The position numbers and the translations under genes are program-made. 64,000 bases of DNA from Diplonema papillatum (lineage: Eukaryota; Euglenozoa; Diplonemea; Diplonemida; Diplonemidae): positions 229,956-293,955 of the forward strand of contig JAPJBO010000197.1 of NCBI GenBank assembly GCA_030068145.1, given 5' to 3'. Shown piece after piece: positions 21,550 through 39,223 of the stretch. The notes under the pieces were generated by a model. It had not been told where the DNA came from. It saw only the letters and a program-made list of their open reading frames with translations, and searched no databases. Position 1 is the first letter of the stretch. The number at the start of each line of letters is the position of its first letter.

Positions 21550-21957
21550 CATCGAATGACGACCTGAACATGCCGACACTGACATTCTTGATGCCTTCTT
21601 TGCTACAGGTCACGGGGTCGCGTTGATGCTTGACGCGAAGGAACAGCATCGCGAGACCTGGCCCTTGTGCCTCTGACCGCCTACGGTGTGGACGGCTTGC
21701 CGGGAGGTCATTGAACAGGTCACGACCTAGAGATGACATTATCCCGATTCTCACCGCGGACCACCCACGGTGTGGACTGCATGTCAGAAGGCAATTGTCA
21801 GCAGCGTGCCGGTCACTGGACAGGTCACGACTGGAGATGGCAATTATCACCGCAGACCGCCCACTGCCAGCAGCTTGCCGGTTTAGTGGGCAACAACCGA
21901 TGTCGACACTGCCAGGGACCGTCCGCGGACGGGCTGGCGGTGTCGATCGGCGAGTCG
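21550..21957 (-). pseudogene. Decayed tandem copies of the WD40 gene 3' end (echoes)
   Basis: Three diverged copies of the sequence at the end of the WD40 exon next door. The parent reads CACGACCTGAATATGTCGATG at its stop. The copies read GACGACCTGAACATGCCGACA (about 21558), CACGACCTAGAGATGACATTA (about 21719) and CACGACTGGAGATGGCAATTA (about 21826). Each is followed by GACCGCC(T/A)AC or CCACCCACGG and then a GTCAGCAGCGTGCCGG-like block corresponding to the parent's CTGGCCAGCAGCTTTCCGC. Confidence 0.6.
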
Positions 21958-21958
21958 A

Positions 21959-22301
21959 TCACGACCTGAATATGTCGATGTTGCCATTCTTGCCGCTGAC
22001 GGCCCACACGGAGCTTTCGTCGGATGCGGCGATGGTGTGGACGGTGTCGCTGGCCGTCAAACGACTGGCCAGCAGCTTTCCGCTCAGAGAGTACGTCAGG
22101 ACGTAGTTGTCGTCAACGCCGACGACGACGTCGGCTTTGATGAAGTTGACGCTCCGCACCTTCCAGTCGGGGTTCGGCAGCCGGAACACGTTCCGCACTC
22201 TGCCAGTCGTGAGGCAGACTATGCTGACGTATGGAACATCGCCACCCACTGCAAGCCAGAGCTTGTCAGAGTCCATCGCTATGCAGCTGACAGCTGTGGG
22301 G
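21959..22301 (-). CDS. WD40-repeat protein, 3' exon (THOC6-like?)
   Basis: About 113 codons ending in a WD40 blade (GKNGNIDIFRS). The frame continues upstream of the first ATG through SCIAMDSDKLWLAVGG to a strong candidate 3' splice site, a pyrimidine-rich tract ending CCTATCCCCACAG at about 22302-22314. The pattern (C-A-DSD then VGG, then a YSLSGKLLA strand) resembles the last two blades of THOC6, a WD40 subunit of the THO mRNA-export complex, but WD40 proteins look alike and this is tentative. It may be the end of the WD40 gene whose 5' part lies at 24537-25736 on the same strand. If so, the phases at the two sites I picked do not match and another exon or site would be needed. Confidence 0.4.
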
Positions 22302-22393
22302 ATAGGGTGTGTGAGGAAAACGAAGGGGGTATCTGAGCGCTACGGGTTTCCGGTAGTGAACGGAAGAAGGCTCGCGGAGGGGGCGGAGAAACG

Positions 22394-22537
22394 TTTTGTG
22401 GTTGTATTGTTTTCTCCCCCTCTAGCCTCCTTCGAAATGAGCACAAGGCAGTCCCTCGAGTATTTTGTCGACCGCTTCCGCCGGGCCCCGGACCCAGATT
22501 GGACTTTCCATGTGTTTCGTCTACAGCACATTTTGTG
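22394..22537. mobile_element. Two MITE-like fragments in opposite orientation
   Basis: 22394-22466 is a minus-strand piece (TTGTATTGTTTTCTCCCCC to CCTCGAGTATTTT). 22489-22537 is a plus-strand piece of the core (ACCCAGATTGGACTTTCCATG, CTACAGCACATTTT). Only short unique sequence separates them. Confidence 0.55.
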
Positions 22538-23046
22538 TGCAATGAAAATTTCGCTTGGGTTGGCTGAGAAGAACAAAACGGGGTAAATAGTGCCTTCTAC
22601 AAGCATGCGCACCTGCCACCAGGAAGATTTCGAGGTAAGGAGTTGCTGGCAGCAAGTGGAGCCGGTTTTCAATCACGAGCTACCACGGACTACCGATTCC
22701 ATAGCAATGGGTTGGTAAAGCCATCGAGCCCGCTACTTGACGAAAGGTTTTTAGGTCGGCTGTGCGTGGAAGGTCTTGCATACCGCACGCGATGGTGACA
22801 TTCGTGGACTTCGCTATGCCGAGCGCCGTTCTCTTCCGTCCTGTGCGAGTCTCTTCAAGCAGGCAGGGCATTAGCTGCAAGTGCGGTTCCTTCTCCTGTG
22901 GACGATTTTGAAGTTGTGGGTACGAAAAAACACCGGCGGAAGACCCGCAAGCTTGTTCTTTTCACGAACTGAGACGCAGCGGCTCGCCTATTGTTTCAGC
23001 CCGATGGGCCGTCCTTAGCCTTCGGGCATGAGTACCGTAGATGGGG
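22538..23046. other. Unrecognised DNA within the possible intron
   Basis: No gene, further WD40 exon or known repeat could be recognised here. Confidence 0.35.
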
Positions 23047-23577
23047 TTATTAGTGAAGGGTCGAATGTTCACTAACCCCAAAAACAGCCAAGAACTTCAC
23101 TAAATTTGACCGTTCAGTAATAGTTTGGGTTAGAATGCAAAGAATCTGTGGCGATAATTTGCATCGCCGACGGCGCGGTTCTCTCTTCGCACGTGATGTG
23201 TCACGTTTTCGCCTCTTAAGCTCGTCTTGATCGTCGCGCTCAGGCGCGCGTTTGGTGCCGCGCTTCCCCTTCGATTGCTCGTCCAGGTGCATCGGTTGCT
23301 GCGGTCGCTGGTTGCTTCCTTACGGCAGCGCTCCAGTAATAGACCGTTCAGTAGTAGAAAAGGGGTCCTCAGCACCTTCGCGCTTGTCGGGGTAGCGTTC
23401 CCGGTCCCTCCGTCGCCAGGTTTCCGTTTCATTATTACACGCCAAGTGATTGTGAAGGATTCCAGGGCTTGCCCCCGTAGTACGTCAGATCAGGGCGTTT
23501 TAATTAGTGGACGGTCGAAAATGGTCACTAATTTTGAGCTGAAAACTTCACTAATTTGACCGCTCACTAATAAAACC
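23047..23577. mobile_element. Palindromic 76-bp units bracketing a LINE-tail fragment
   Basis: Two direct copies of a self-complementary unit lie at about 23047-23124 and 23497-23576. Both start TTAGTG, contain GGTCGAA, TCACTAA, AACTTCACTAA and TTTGACCG, and end TCA(G/C)TAATA. Each unit can fold on itself because TTAGTG-GGTC at one end is complementary to GACC-CACTAA at the other. A partial third piece (CAGTAATAGACCGTTCAGTAG) lies near 23333. Between them, on the minus strand, 23120-23330 matches the 3' tail of the LINE at 39.2-42.3 kb (ATCGCCGACGGCGCGGTT, GCACGTGATGTGTCACG). The palindromes may be termini of a non-autonomous DNA element. Confidence 0.55.
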
Positions 23578-23953
23578 CTTGTCTGACATACTCCGACTTG
23601 GAATTATTGGCCTCACAGGCGTGCTCAGTGCGCGGGTGTCCCATACATACGATGCTTACATGGGTAATGAAGCACGCCAGTCTGCAGAATGCTCTTACAA
23701 CACCGCAACCGGCTTGGAACCAGCCTTTGGGAGAGCAGTCAGCCAAACCAGCGACATAGTATTTCGTTGACCGCACCCTGAACCAAATACTGGACGTGGT
23801 TCCAGGTTGCACCTTTTTTTATAGTAACAAGCTTGCTTGTATGTGTCAAAAAGTGTCGGATGGCAGCGTGCTGTGCCAAATCACTCAAAACAGGGTTTAT
23901 ACACGTACACACAACCAAACAAAAAACGGTGTTATTATTTCGACTTGTCTTGG
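23578..23953. other. Unrecognised DNA within the possible intron
   Basis: Nothing recognisable. Confidence 0.35.
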
Positions 23954-24226
23954 AAATACTCGAGGGGCTGCCTTGTGCTTACTTCGAAGGAGGCTAGAGG
24001 GGGAGAAACAATACAACTACAAGGTGGGTCTTTTTTGTTGAACGCGTACGCCCGCCACTAAACCCAGATTCACCTGTGTTTCGCGTGGGCTACAGCACAT
24101 TTACCTCCTTTGATATTTTGCAGCTGGCAGTAAGCGTTCAACAAAAAAGACCCACTTTGTAGTTGTATTGTTTTCTCCCCCTCTAGCCTCCTTCGAAATG
24201 AGCACAAGGCAGTCCCTCGAGTATTT
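23954..24226. repeat. Foldback pair of MITE-like elements
   Basis: A plus-strand partial copy (23954-24130) abuts a minus-strand partial copy (24131-24226). The outer ~93 bp on each side are reverse complements at very high identity (AATACTCGAGG at the left edge, CCTCGAGTATTTT at the right edge) around an ~88-bp centre. This could extrude or fold into a long hairpin. Confidence 0.7.
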
Positions 24227-24389
24227 TCTTGAGCAGGCCGAGTTTCAGGCCTCTCTTCAGGTTGTTCTTCTTCTTTTTCACCTGGTATGTCTTGAGTTAG
24301 GGATCTCCATGTGAAGCACGGACATGTAAACTGTGGCAGTGACATGATCTTCAGTTTGGTGTTGGTTCGCTCATTGCTCAGGCTTACAT

Positions 24390-24526
24390 TTGTACGCCCG
24401 CCACTAAACCCAGATTTACCTGTGTTTCGTGTGGGCTACAGCACATTTACCTCCTTTGATCTATCGCAACTGGCAGTCTCCTCAAGCATTTCTTACAAAG
24501 CAGGTGCTTATACAAAGAAAATAACA
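24390..24526 (+). mobile_element. Truncated MITE-like repeat at the end of the WD40 5' part
   Basis: The 3' part only, from ACGCCCGCCACTAAACCCAG to CAGGTGCTTATACAAAG. It ends about 10 bp beyond the point where WD40 homology stops, so read-through from the coding frame would add 29 repeat-derived residues before a stop codon. Confidence 0.65.
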
Positions 24527-24536
24527 AGGGGAGCAC

Positions 24537-25736
24537 CTTGACATCGGTGAAGAGGACCGACCCGTCGTGGGAGCAGGTCATCAGGCGGCTGCCGTCGCAA
24601 AGCACCCCGGTGACGTTCGACTTGTGCAGCTGCCACGTCTCGGCGCCGGCGGCGAGGGTCGCGGTGTCCGGATGGAAGAGGTACGTCGCCACGGCCCCGG
24701 CCGAGTCACCGACGTACAGCGCGTGGCCCTTCCGCCCGCCGGCCTCCACGACCGCGAGCGACACGGCGATCGGCGACGCCACGGCGCACCGGGCGACCGG
24801 CGCGGCGCGGATGCCGCGCTTCGCGACCTCCTTTTCCCGCTCCTTCTCCTTCTCTTTTTCCGCCGCGTTTTCCGCTTTTTTCCCTTTGTCTCCCGGCACC
24901 GGCGACCCCGACCGGCTCCTGGGCTTGCCTGCGTCTTCGGTCGGATCCGGGCTGTTTTTTTTGAGCTCGGCTTCGATCCTCGCGTCGTCGGCCGCGCGGG
25001 CGAGGGCGGTCTCGAGTTCTGCGACCGAGAAGACCAGGAGCGTCGTGTGCGAGGCGACGAAGAGGTAGTCGCGTTTCGCAACCAGGGCGGAGAGCGGCAC
25101 GCCGAGGGGGAGGGTGAACACGCAGGTCGGTTCACCAAGGCTGCTGACGAAGGTGATGGACCCGTCGCTATCGCCGGTGGCGACGTACGGCTGGGCGCCC
25201 AGCAAAGCGGAGGCACGGGCCACCGGGTGGATGTTGGGGAGTTCGACTTCGATGCGGTCCTCCGCGGATGTTTGCGGGGTCGTGGCGGCCGGCTGTGCGG
25301 CGCCCGCCGCCGGGAGGGCGAGGTTCGCTGCCAACAAGGGGGGGTGGTTGAGCGGGCTCCCGGCCGGCAGAGGCGACTTGGCCGCCGGCGACGGAAGCTT
25401 GCCCGCGAAGTCTCTGTCGCGCTCTCTGTCCCTCCCCGGCAGGGTGGGCGTCGACGGCGGCGGGCCGTCGCGCATCCGCATGCCCCTGCCGCGGGGGGCG
25501 CCGCCGCCGCCGTACGCCGGCGCCCGGCCGCCGTCCCGGTCGCGGCCGCCCTTTCCCGGCCGCAGGCCGCCGCCGCCGCCTCCGCCGCCGTGCGCGTGGC
25601 TCCGCCCGCTCATCGGGTACCCGGCGTGGTGGCTCGGCGGCAGCCGCCCCAGCTGCGCGATCGCGGGGCCCACGAAGTGGGGGTCCATCTGCCGGCCCAG
25701 CAGGCCGCCTCGCCCGGCGCTCCCGTACCTGCTCAT
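24537..25736 (-). CDS. WD40-repeat protein, 5' part
   Basis: 400 codons from the ATG at 25734-25736. Residues 1-115 are low-complexity Gly/Arg/Pro-rich with RGG- and RDRDR-like stretches, suggesting RNA binding. Residues about 160-245 hold one or two WD40 blades (YVATGDSDGSITFVSSLG, LFVASHTTLLVFSV), residues 250-305 are a Lys/Glu-rich insert, and residues 310-400 hold further blades ending SCSHDG-type (LMTCSHDGSVLFTDVK). The homology stops at AAG|GTGCTC, a plausible 5' splice site, beside a MITE-like copy. The uninterrupted frame would run on to 24447. The propeller is incomplete here, so the gene is either spliced to exons further left (see 21959-22301) or truncated. Upstream, a partial copy of its promoter and first exon lies at 26.77-27.37 kb. 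Confidence 0.65.
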
Positions 25737-26768
25737 CTTCCCGGGTTCGTCTCTTTTGCTGTTTTTTTTGTTTTGCCCCTGGAGCGTGAGGTTGGCGGTT
25801 CACTTCGTGTTAGGCTACATGAACCCCGAAGGGGTGGAATCTTTCTTGAAGATCGAGTTTTTCATACGCTAAAGTTTACAAGGGGAAGTCTCTTTTGAAA
25901 GATCAAGGTCCTGATGAACTACGTGAAGGACTCTGCGCGAAGGCGCAGAAGCCTTTGAGATTAAAAAACTTGATGAACCGCATGAACAAATTTTGTTTGT
26001 GCGCACAAGCGGAACTCACCTGCTTTGGTAAGCTTCGTGTAGTACGCTGCCAACTACTAATATTTAGTACCAACAATGCATTGTTAACACAAAAGAAATA
26101 TGGCTGTGCGGTACCCGTCGCAGGGCTTACGCTCCGTTTTCGGTCTCAGAGAAAATACGTGTGGTCCACATGTGGGCGCTTAAGGTTCGAGGGGGGGAAA
26201 CACCCTTTCCCCTCATGTGCGACGGCAAAAGAAAATAGCGTCGCTAGGTGACTACTGGACTTGGCGACACCTGGCTGGACCTGGACTCCCCTGCATGTGG
26301 ACCAATAAATCAAAATCCACATGTGGTACCTGTGGATCCACACGTGGGGGAACAAAATCCAAAAAGAATTAACGTGTGGAAATCCACACGTTCCACACGT
26401 GGAGCATAAGCCCTGGCCCGTCGGGAAGGGGGGGTGTGCAGTGCTGACACTACCCTGAGAGCCCCCAACGACTTTGCAAGGGACCCCCCCCCCCCTTCTA
26501 CAGTGCAGTTGCCTTGGAGGCTGGGTGGTCGAATTCTCTAAGGTGAAATGGTCAAAATTCCCTGGCAAAAGTGGGCCCACAAAAATTTTCCAAAGTGTGG
26601 TATTTGGGGTATTTGGGCCAAAAAAAAAATTTTTTTTTTCTGACCACCCACCGTGGTGACCACCTTAGAGAGTGACAGGTAGCGTCCCCCCTCCACAGTG
26701 AAAATAGCCTGTATATAGGGGGGGGGGGGTCAGGTCAGATTCTGCCAACGACTCCGCAATCTGGCCGC
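25737..26768. other. WD40 gene promoter region and CCACRTGTGG cluster
   Basis: 25737-25990 is the upstream region of the WD40 gene and is duplicated at 27129-27375 (GCGTGAGGTTGGCGGTTCAC, CTACGTGAAGGACTCTGCGC). 26157-26405 holds a dense cluster of the sequence CCACATGTGG/CCACACGTGG and half sites (GTGTGG, CCACAC), at least eight in 250 bp. Runs of C and G (26489-26497, 26721-26730) and an A9T9-like block (about 26620-26640) follow. No gene. Confidence 0.5.
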
Positions 26769-27128
26769 TTAGGGCCACCCCTGCGGGGTGTGGTTGAGCG
26801 GTCTGCCGGCCGGCAGCGGCGACTTGGCCGCCGGCGACGGAAGCTTGCCCGCGAATCCCCGGCAGGGTGGGCGTCGACGGTGGCGGGCGGGGGCGCCGCC
26901 GCCGCCGTACGCCGGCGCCCGGCCGCCGTCCCGGTCGCGGCCGCCCTTTCCCGGCCGCCCACCGCTGCCGCCTCCGCCGCCGTGCGCGTGGCTCCGCCCG
27001 CTCATCGGGTACCCGGCGTGGTGGCTCGGCGGCAGCCGCCCCAGCTTCGCGATCGCGGGGCCCACGAAGTGGGGGTCCATCTGCCGGCCCAGCAGGCCGC
27101 CTCGCCCGGCGCTCCCGTACCTGCTCAT
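26769..27128 (-). pseudogene. 5'-end copy of the WD40 gene (echo)
   Basis: Promoter-proximal region plus the first ~100 codons of the WD40 gene, in the same orientation and 1.39 kb upstream of it. The first 50 codons are almost identical; later there are deletions in the Gly/Arg-rich part, and similarity ends near LNHTPQGWP. It has no WD40 blades, so it is a truncated duplicate. It could still make a short RGG-like peptide because the upstream region is also copied. Confidence 0.75.
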
Positions 27129-27375
27129 CTTCCCGGGTTCGTCTTTTCTGCTGCTTTTTTTTGTTTTACCCTTGGTACCCTGCAGCGTGAGGTTGGCGGT
27201 TCACTTCGTGCTAGGCTACATGAAACCCGAAGGGGTGGAATTTTAAAGATCAAGTTTTTGATGAGCTGAAGTTTACAAGGGGAAGTCGTTGAAATATCAA
27301 GGTCCTGGTGAACTACGTGAAGGACTCTGCGCCAAGGCGCAGAAGTCTTTGAGATTAAAATATTTTTGATGAACC

Positions 27376-28288
27376 GCATGAATGACCCTGCCAGAGACTT
27401 GGAGAACAGGCGCTTTGAGGAGGCTGGAGACCGGGGTATGAAGTGCATGAGTACTGTCAAGTGCACAGTTGCTGGAGAAAGGATGCATCCGCGCACCCTT
27501 ACCAAGCCCGGTCCTGGTTTGTCTGCGACAGCTACGTCGCTACGTCGACGATCATTTCCTCCCCTTTGTTTCCCGCTACCATTCCAGCGTGTATTGTGTT
27601 TTCCATTCGAGGGTTGGCGGCGACTCCCATCACGGCACATACTACGTAACGTACATGTGCCACACTCTTTGTGAGCGTTTATGGTAGTTTAAAAGTCTGG
27701 TGTTCAGAGATTTGGTTGACCATTGGGGCTGGAAGTCGGGTAGTGAAAGGGATCTAGACATCTTCGCACAGTTGAGCTCTGGCTAGCCAAGTTTGTGACT
27801 GATGAGACCGACGCCACCAATGACGAATTTGCTAAAAGATTGGTCCCAAGCGGCCCGTGTGCAACTTTTGTTTTCCGATTCCTTTGGAATCCGGTGCCCA
27901 ACACCTTCCTGGTGAGTGGCTAGATACGCGCTTAGCATTCCCACGATGAATCGACTTCCACCCTCCTACTTGGCCGGCCGAGTTTGATACCCCGTAGCAG
28001 ACCAGCCGGACCAGGGTTATCCCTTCTACTTCCACCCAGAATTCTCGAGAATCGGCTTCACCACCTTTGCGACAGAAGCCCGGCGACAAGAAAGCAAAAG
28101 ATCGGCGGGGCACTGCTTCATGTGCTCAGACGGGAACCAGCGTCTAAAATGGAAAAGAGGCAGGGGGCTGGAAGAAAGAAAAAGGGGGTGCGGGGAGGGC
28201 AGCGTTTTTTTGCGATCCGCTCTTTTTCTTTCGCGTGAGAAATGCGGGGCCTTATTATTTTAGAGTGAAAGTTGGTATTTTGAAAGGA
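27376..28288. other. Unrecognised region before the tubulin array
   Basis: No gene or repeat recognised. Sequence with the style of the tubulin spacers appears near 27700-27790 (GTTGACCATTGGGGCTGGAAG, GCTCTGGCTAGCCAAGTTTGTG), indicating a decayed spacer relic beyond the array edge. Confidence 0.4.
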
Positions 28289-28939
28289 GGGATACTTAGA
28301 AAGCGGCCTGCCGTTCGAGCGGTGTCTTGATGAACACCGGAACAACAGGTTTTTCGCATTCTGAAACTCAGCCCCTCCGCGATCGACAGCGTGGGCTGCC
28401 GATTGTGGAGTGCCGGCTTCTAGTCGGGAAATGGGTTGTGGTAATAGCATGTACAACATGGAATCCGAAAAGAAAAAAGGAAAAGAAGAAAGAAATGGAA
28501 AGTGCCCGGACGCCGCCGGTGTGTGGACTTGAGAGAGAGAGAGAGAGAGAGAGACGAGTTAGAGTGCAGGGACCATCTCTCCGAGGAGTATCCGGTCGCC
28601 CCACTACTGGACTTGATGGAGCCTAGCGAGGGGGGGAAGGAAGCTTGTTTCCTTCTTCAATGAACGCATTAAAGCCGGCAGTGGAGCCAGATTTTGTTGC
28701 ATAGGTTGGTAGCAATTCGACTGCTTTCCGATTCTCACCTGGCCGCGTCCGGGTACTTCCAACTAAGCCGTGCTTAATGAGAAAAGAAAAAGACACGTGA
28801 AGTGAATGAGAGGTAAACACCTGTGGTTGTTACCTCTCACGAAAAAGGTTGCGGTAAACAGAAAGAAGAAATCCTTGAAGAAGAAAAAAGAAGAAAAAAA
28901 AAAGCAGAAAACGGGGACGAGAAAGAGAGGGTGCAACGA
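28289..28939. other. Diverged 3' flank of alpha-tubulin copy 1
   Basis: 28290-28420 aligns with the alpha 3' element of the other copies (CGTTCGAGCGGTGTCTTGATG, AACACCGGAACAACAGG, AGCCCCTCCGCGATCG) but with many changes. A (GA)n run of about 11 units lies at 28532-28553. A purine-rich tract fills 28860-28935, where the other copies have the conserved GCGAGAAAAGAGAGACTGC sequence. Confidence 0.5.
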
Positions 28940-30307
<1,368 letters not shown>

Positions 30308-30444
30308 TTAGATTTGATGTAGGCTTTCTGCGAGGTGTGTGCTTGATTCAATTCCAGAAGACGAGATTTCCCCCTTGATTTACTCGTTTCGTACTGATTT
30401 CAGATTTGGTTTGGGTTTTCCAGAGCGGTCTGCTGAGACAGTCC

Positions 30445-30790
30445 GCCAGTAGCAAGCGAAGCGCGCCAACGTGGTGCTGGTACTTCCGAAAGCAGCGAAG
30501 GACGAAGTGCGAAACCCGGTCTCGAGCGAATACGAAGAAGCGACGATCAACCTCGGCAGCTCCACAATAGGCCATCGCACAAGGAAGCAACTATCGACGC
30601 GCAACCGATGAACCTGGACGAGCAGTCGAAGGAGAAGCAAAGCACTGCGCGCCTGAACGCGACGATCAAGACCAGCGGGAAGAGGCGGAAGCATGACACA
30701 TCACGTGCGAAGACATAACTGCGACGCCGGCGATGCAGGTTATCGCCACAGATTCTTTGCATTCTAACCCAAATTGCAACGACGGAGTAA
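30445..30790 (+). mobile_element. 5'-truncated LINE tail
   Basis: Matches the last ~450 bp of the LINE at 39.2-42.3 kb with gaps: CGTGGTGCTGGTACTTCCG, GACGCGCAACCGATGAACC, AAGCATGACACATCACGTGC, and the end TTCTAACCCAAATTGC. In one frame the shared segment encodes a basic region near RRKHDTSRAK. 5' truncation is typical of LINE copies. Confidence 0.65.
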
Positions 30791-31084
30791 CAGCGCAGCA
30801 GAAAGCGCGAGGATTCGCCAGCGCCTGCCACCCCGGGGCTGAATCGAAGGGTCAGGGGGGACCAGCGCCACTAAGACGCCGCAGCAAAGCGGCGAGACCG
30901 GCAGCGATCACAGTGCAAAGGCCAATCACGCCTCGAGGAGAACACACCAATTAGCAGCAAACTTCACTCCGGAACGCGAACGGGCGAGCGCCGGTCCCGG
31001 CTCCGCCAATGACACCATCACCAGCAAGGAAGGCATCGGCGCCGGTAAGTACGTGCGCTCGGCTAAAGACCGGCGCGGGGCGAG

Positions 31085-31760
31085 ACTGGATGCAGCAGTT
31101 AAAGTTCGGGAAACAGTAAAGTTCGGGCGAAGCTAAGTTCGGGCGATGCTAAGTTCTGGTGAAGCTCAGTCCGGACGACGCTAAGTTCGAGTGATGCTAA
31201 GTTCGGGTGATGCTAAGTTCGGGCGAAGCAAAGTTCGGGCGATTCTGGTGAAGCTCAGTTCGGACGACGCTAAGTTCGAGTGATGCAAAGTTCGGGCGAA
31301 GCAAAGTTTGGGTTCTGCCAGAACTTCTGGAGATGCTGAGTTCGGCGGCGTGTGGTAGCGCAAGTTTGCCAGTACCCGGGGCCCCCGGACCCCCCCCGAC
31401 TCCGTTTCCGGGGTCCAAAGCGGGGCCCAAATACCGCGAGATACTGAGAAACTCCGCAAAGAACGCTAATATCGGGCACATTAGACCCCGAACCGCAACT
31501 AACCTCGAAAAAAATCTTCGACCGGAAAAGTGTGATGGGCGGGGTTCGAACCCGGGCCTACCGGCCTAAAGGCCGACTCCCGCTCAATCTGCCACCCCTA
31601 TGCATTTTGCCAGGGGAAAAAAAGTTAGCTCCGCACTATTATCTAGTCCAAAAACAATACACTTTTTCACGCATTAAAGCCGGGTGGGCTCGAATAGAGG
31701 CTATTCACATTGCATGTTCACAGGACCCCCAGTCTCGAAAGATGAGAGATGACGACCCCC
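31085..31760 (-). repeat. Composite repeat with tRNA-like promoter and minisatellite (copy 1)
   Basis: Inverted relative to the copy at 47.35-48.06 kb. 31090-31335 is a minisatellite of 15-16-bp units such as AAGTTCGGGCGAAGC. Read on the minus strand, 31594-31580 is an A-box-like TGGCAGATTGAGCGG and 31552-31543 is a perfect B box GGTTCGAACC, with a hairpin CGGCCTTTAGGCCG between. A T-run follows at 31529. It ends near GAATAGAGGCTATTCACATTG, also present in the other copy. Likely a SINE-like element with a pol III promoter joined to a satellite. Confidence 0.6.
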
Positions 31761-32710
31761 AACGGAAGAAGAAGTGCCCAGCGCCGCCCGTGAAAGCGAA
31801 GGCAGGGGTTCCAAGACGCATGCAAACCGGCTAGGAAGTCGCAAGGCGACCGCGCGAAGACGATGATTCAAATGAGTACAAACGCCAGAAGCGCGACCCG
31901 GTACGATCAAAGACGTCGCTAACGCAGGCCATCGCTACAGATATTCTGCATTCGAACCTCAACTAACCCAAGGGCTGTCATCAGTCGTTCTGCCGGGGGT
32001 GGACCGCCTCACGGTGTGCTTAGCATGAACAAGGTGATTGTCTTTGGTTTTACATGCAATAGCAGCGTTCTGAGCGGCCTATGGAAACAGTACAGAGCAG
32101 AAAGCTTTTGGAAACGAGGCTTGGCTCGACACCTCCCGACCGATCACAGCAGGGAGCACGACTGCCGCTTCTCAGCAATGTCCTACCAGGCTGACGCGTG
32201 ACGCGCCTCATCTCAGGAAACTCGTTTCCGGTAAGCTGCCCCCCAGCAAAGACTTTGAACGGCCCCAAGTTCCGGAAATACAACTGAGCTTCTCCGGGGC
32301 ACACATGATCTTCAGTGACTCGATTTTTCTGTCCCCTTGATCTGGTCTCTGGGTACACTTACAGTTTGTTTGTTGAGGGCTTACGCCCGGGACGATACGC
32401 AATGCTCCTGTGTTTCGTGTGGATATTGCAGGGCAGCGCGTCGATGAACGGAAGAAATGTGAAAACGGGAACAGCGAAAGAACGATCTGTACACCGAGGA
32501 AACGTGGCTGGTGCGACTCAGATAAAGAGGTTTGCAACAGCGCGCAGGGTTGCGCAGAGGTGCACAAGAACGGGGATGGTGGGATTCTATAGGACCTGAA
32601 GGGTATAACCTACTCGCAATGGGTGGGCTAAATTCGGGAGGGACCGAATCGAAAAGAGGCAAAACTCATCCTTGGCGGTTGGGTTGAGCCAGACTGCATT
32701 CGCCGGCTCT

Positions 32711-32745
32711 GTCTGGCGTTCGTCCGAGTCAGACGAAGGCCAGAC
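32711..32745 (-). promoter_or_regulatory. Beta-tubulin 3' hairpin, copy 1
   Basis: Inverted repeat 240 nt downstream of the beta copy 1 stop. In the sense RNA the outer arm GUCUGGC/GCCAGAC is fully Watson-Crick here, and the inner arm UUCGUC/GACGAA is kept, with one U-G pair near the loop. It is present in all five beta copies. Confidence 0.6.
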
Positions 32746-32985
32746 TGAACCTGAGTCAAGCATGAAAGAATTCAAGTATTGGTAGCAAAAGAGCCTACTC
32801 GCCAGGGTAACTTCCTCCCGTCACCGCTGGCTACTCAGGTTCTCAAACTTCGATGTAGTCGTAAGCTGGAACGCACGGCAGACGCCCAGAAGAAGAAGTT
32901 GTGCTTTTGCTGGAAAAAAAGAGAACAAAACAAACAAAGAAGGGGAAACACAAAAGCTGACGCGTTTTCGGCGCCTCGGAATCAA

Positions 32986-39223
<6,238 letters not shown>

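Noticed and set aside
26769-27128. Independent small RGG-protein gene
   Set aside because: It is clearly a copy of the first part of the WD40 gene with deletions, including the same upstream region, so it is treated as a truncated duplicate.
31525-31600. A functional tRNA gene on minus
   Set aside because: Same reasoning as for the 47.5-kb copy; it is the second member of the repeat.
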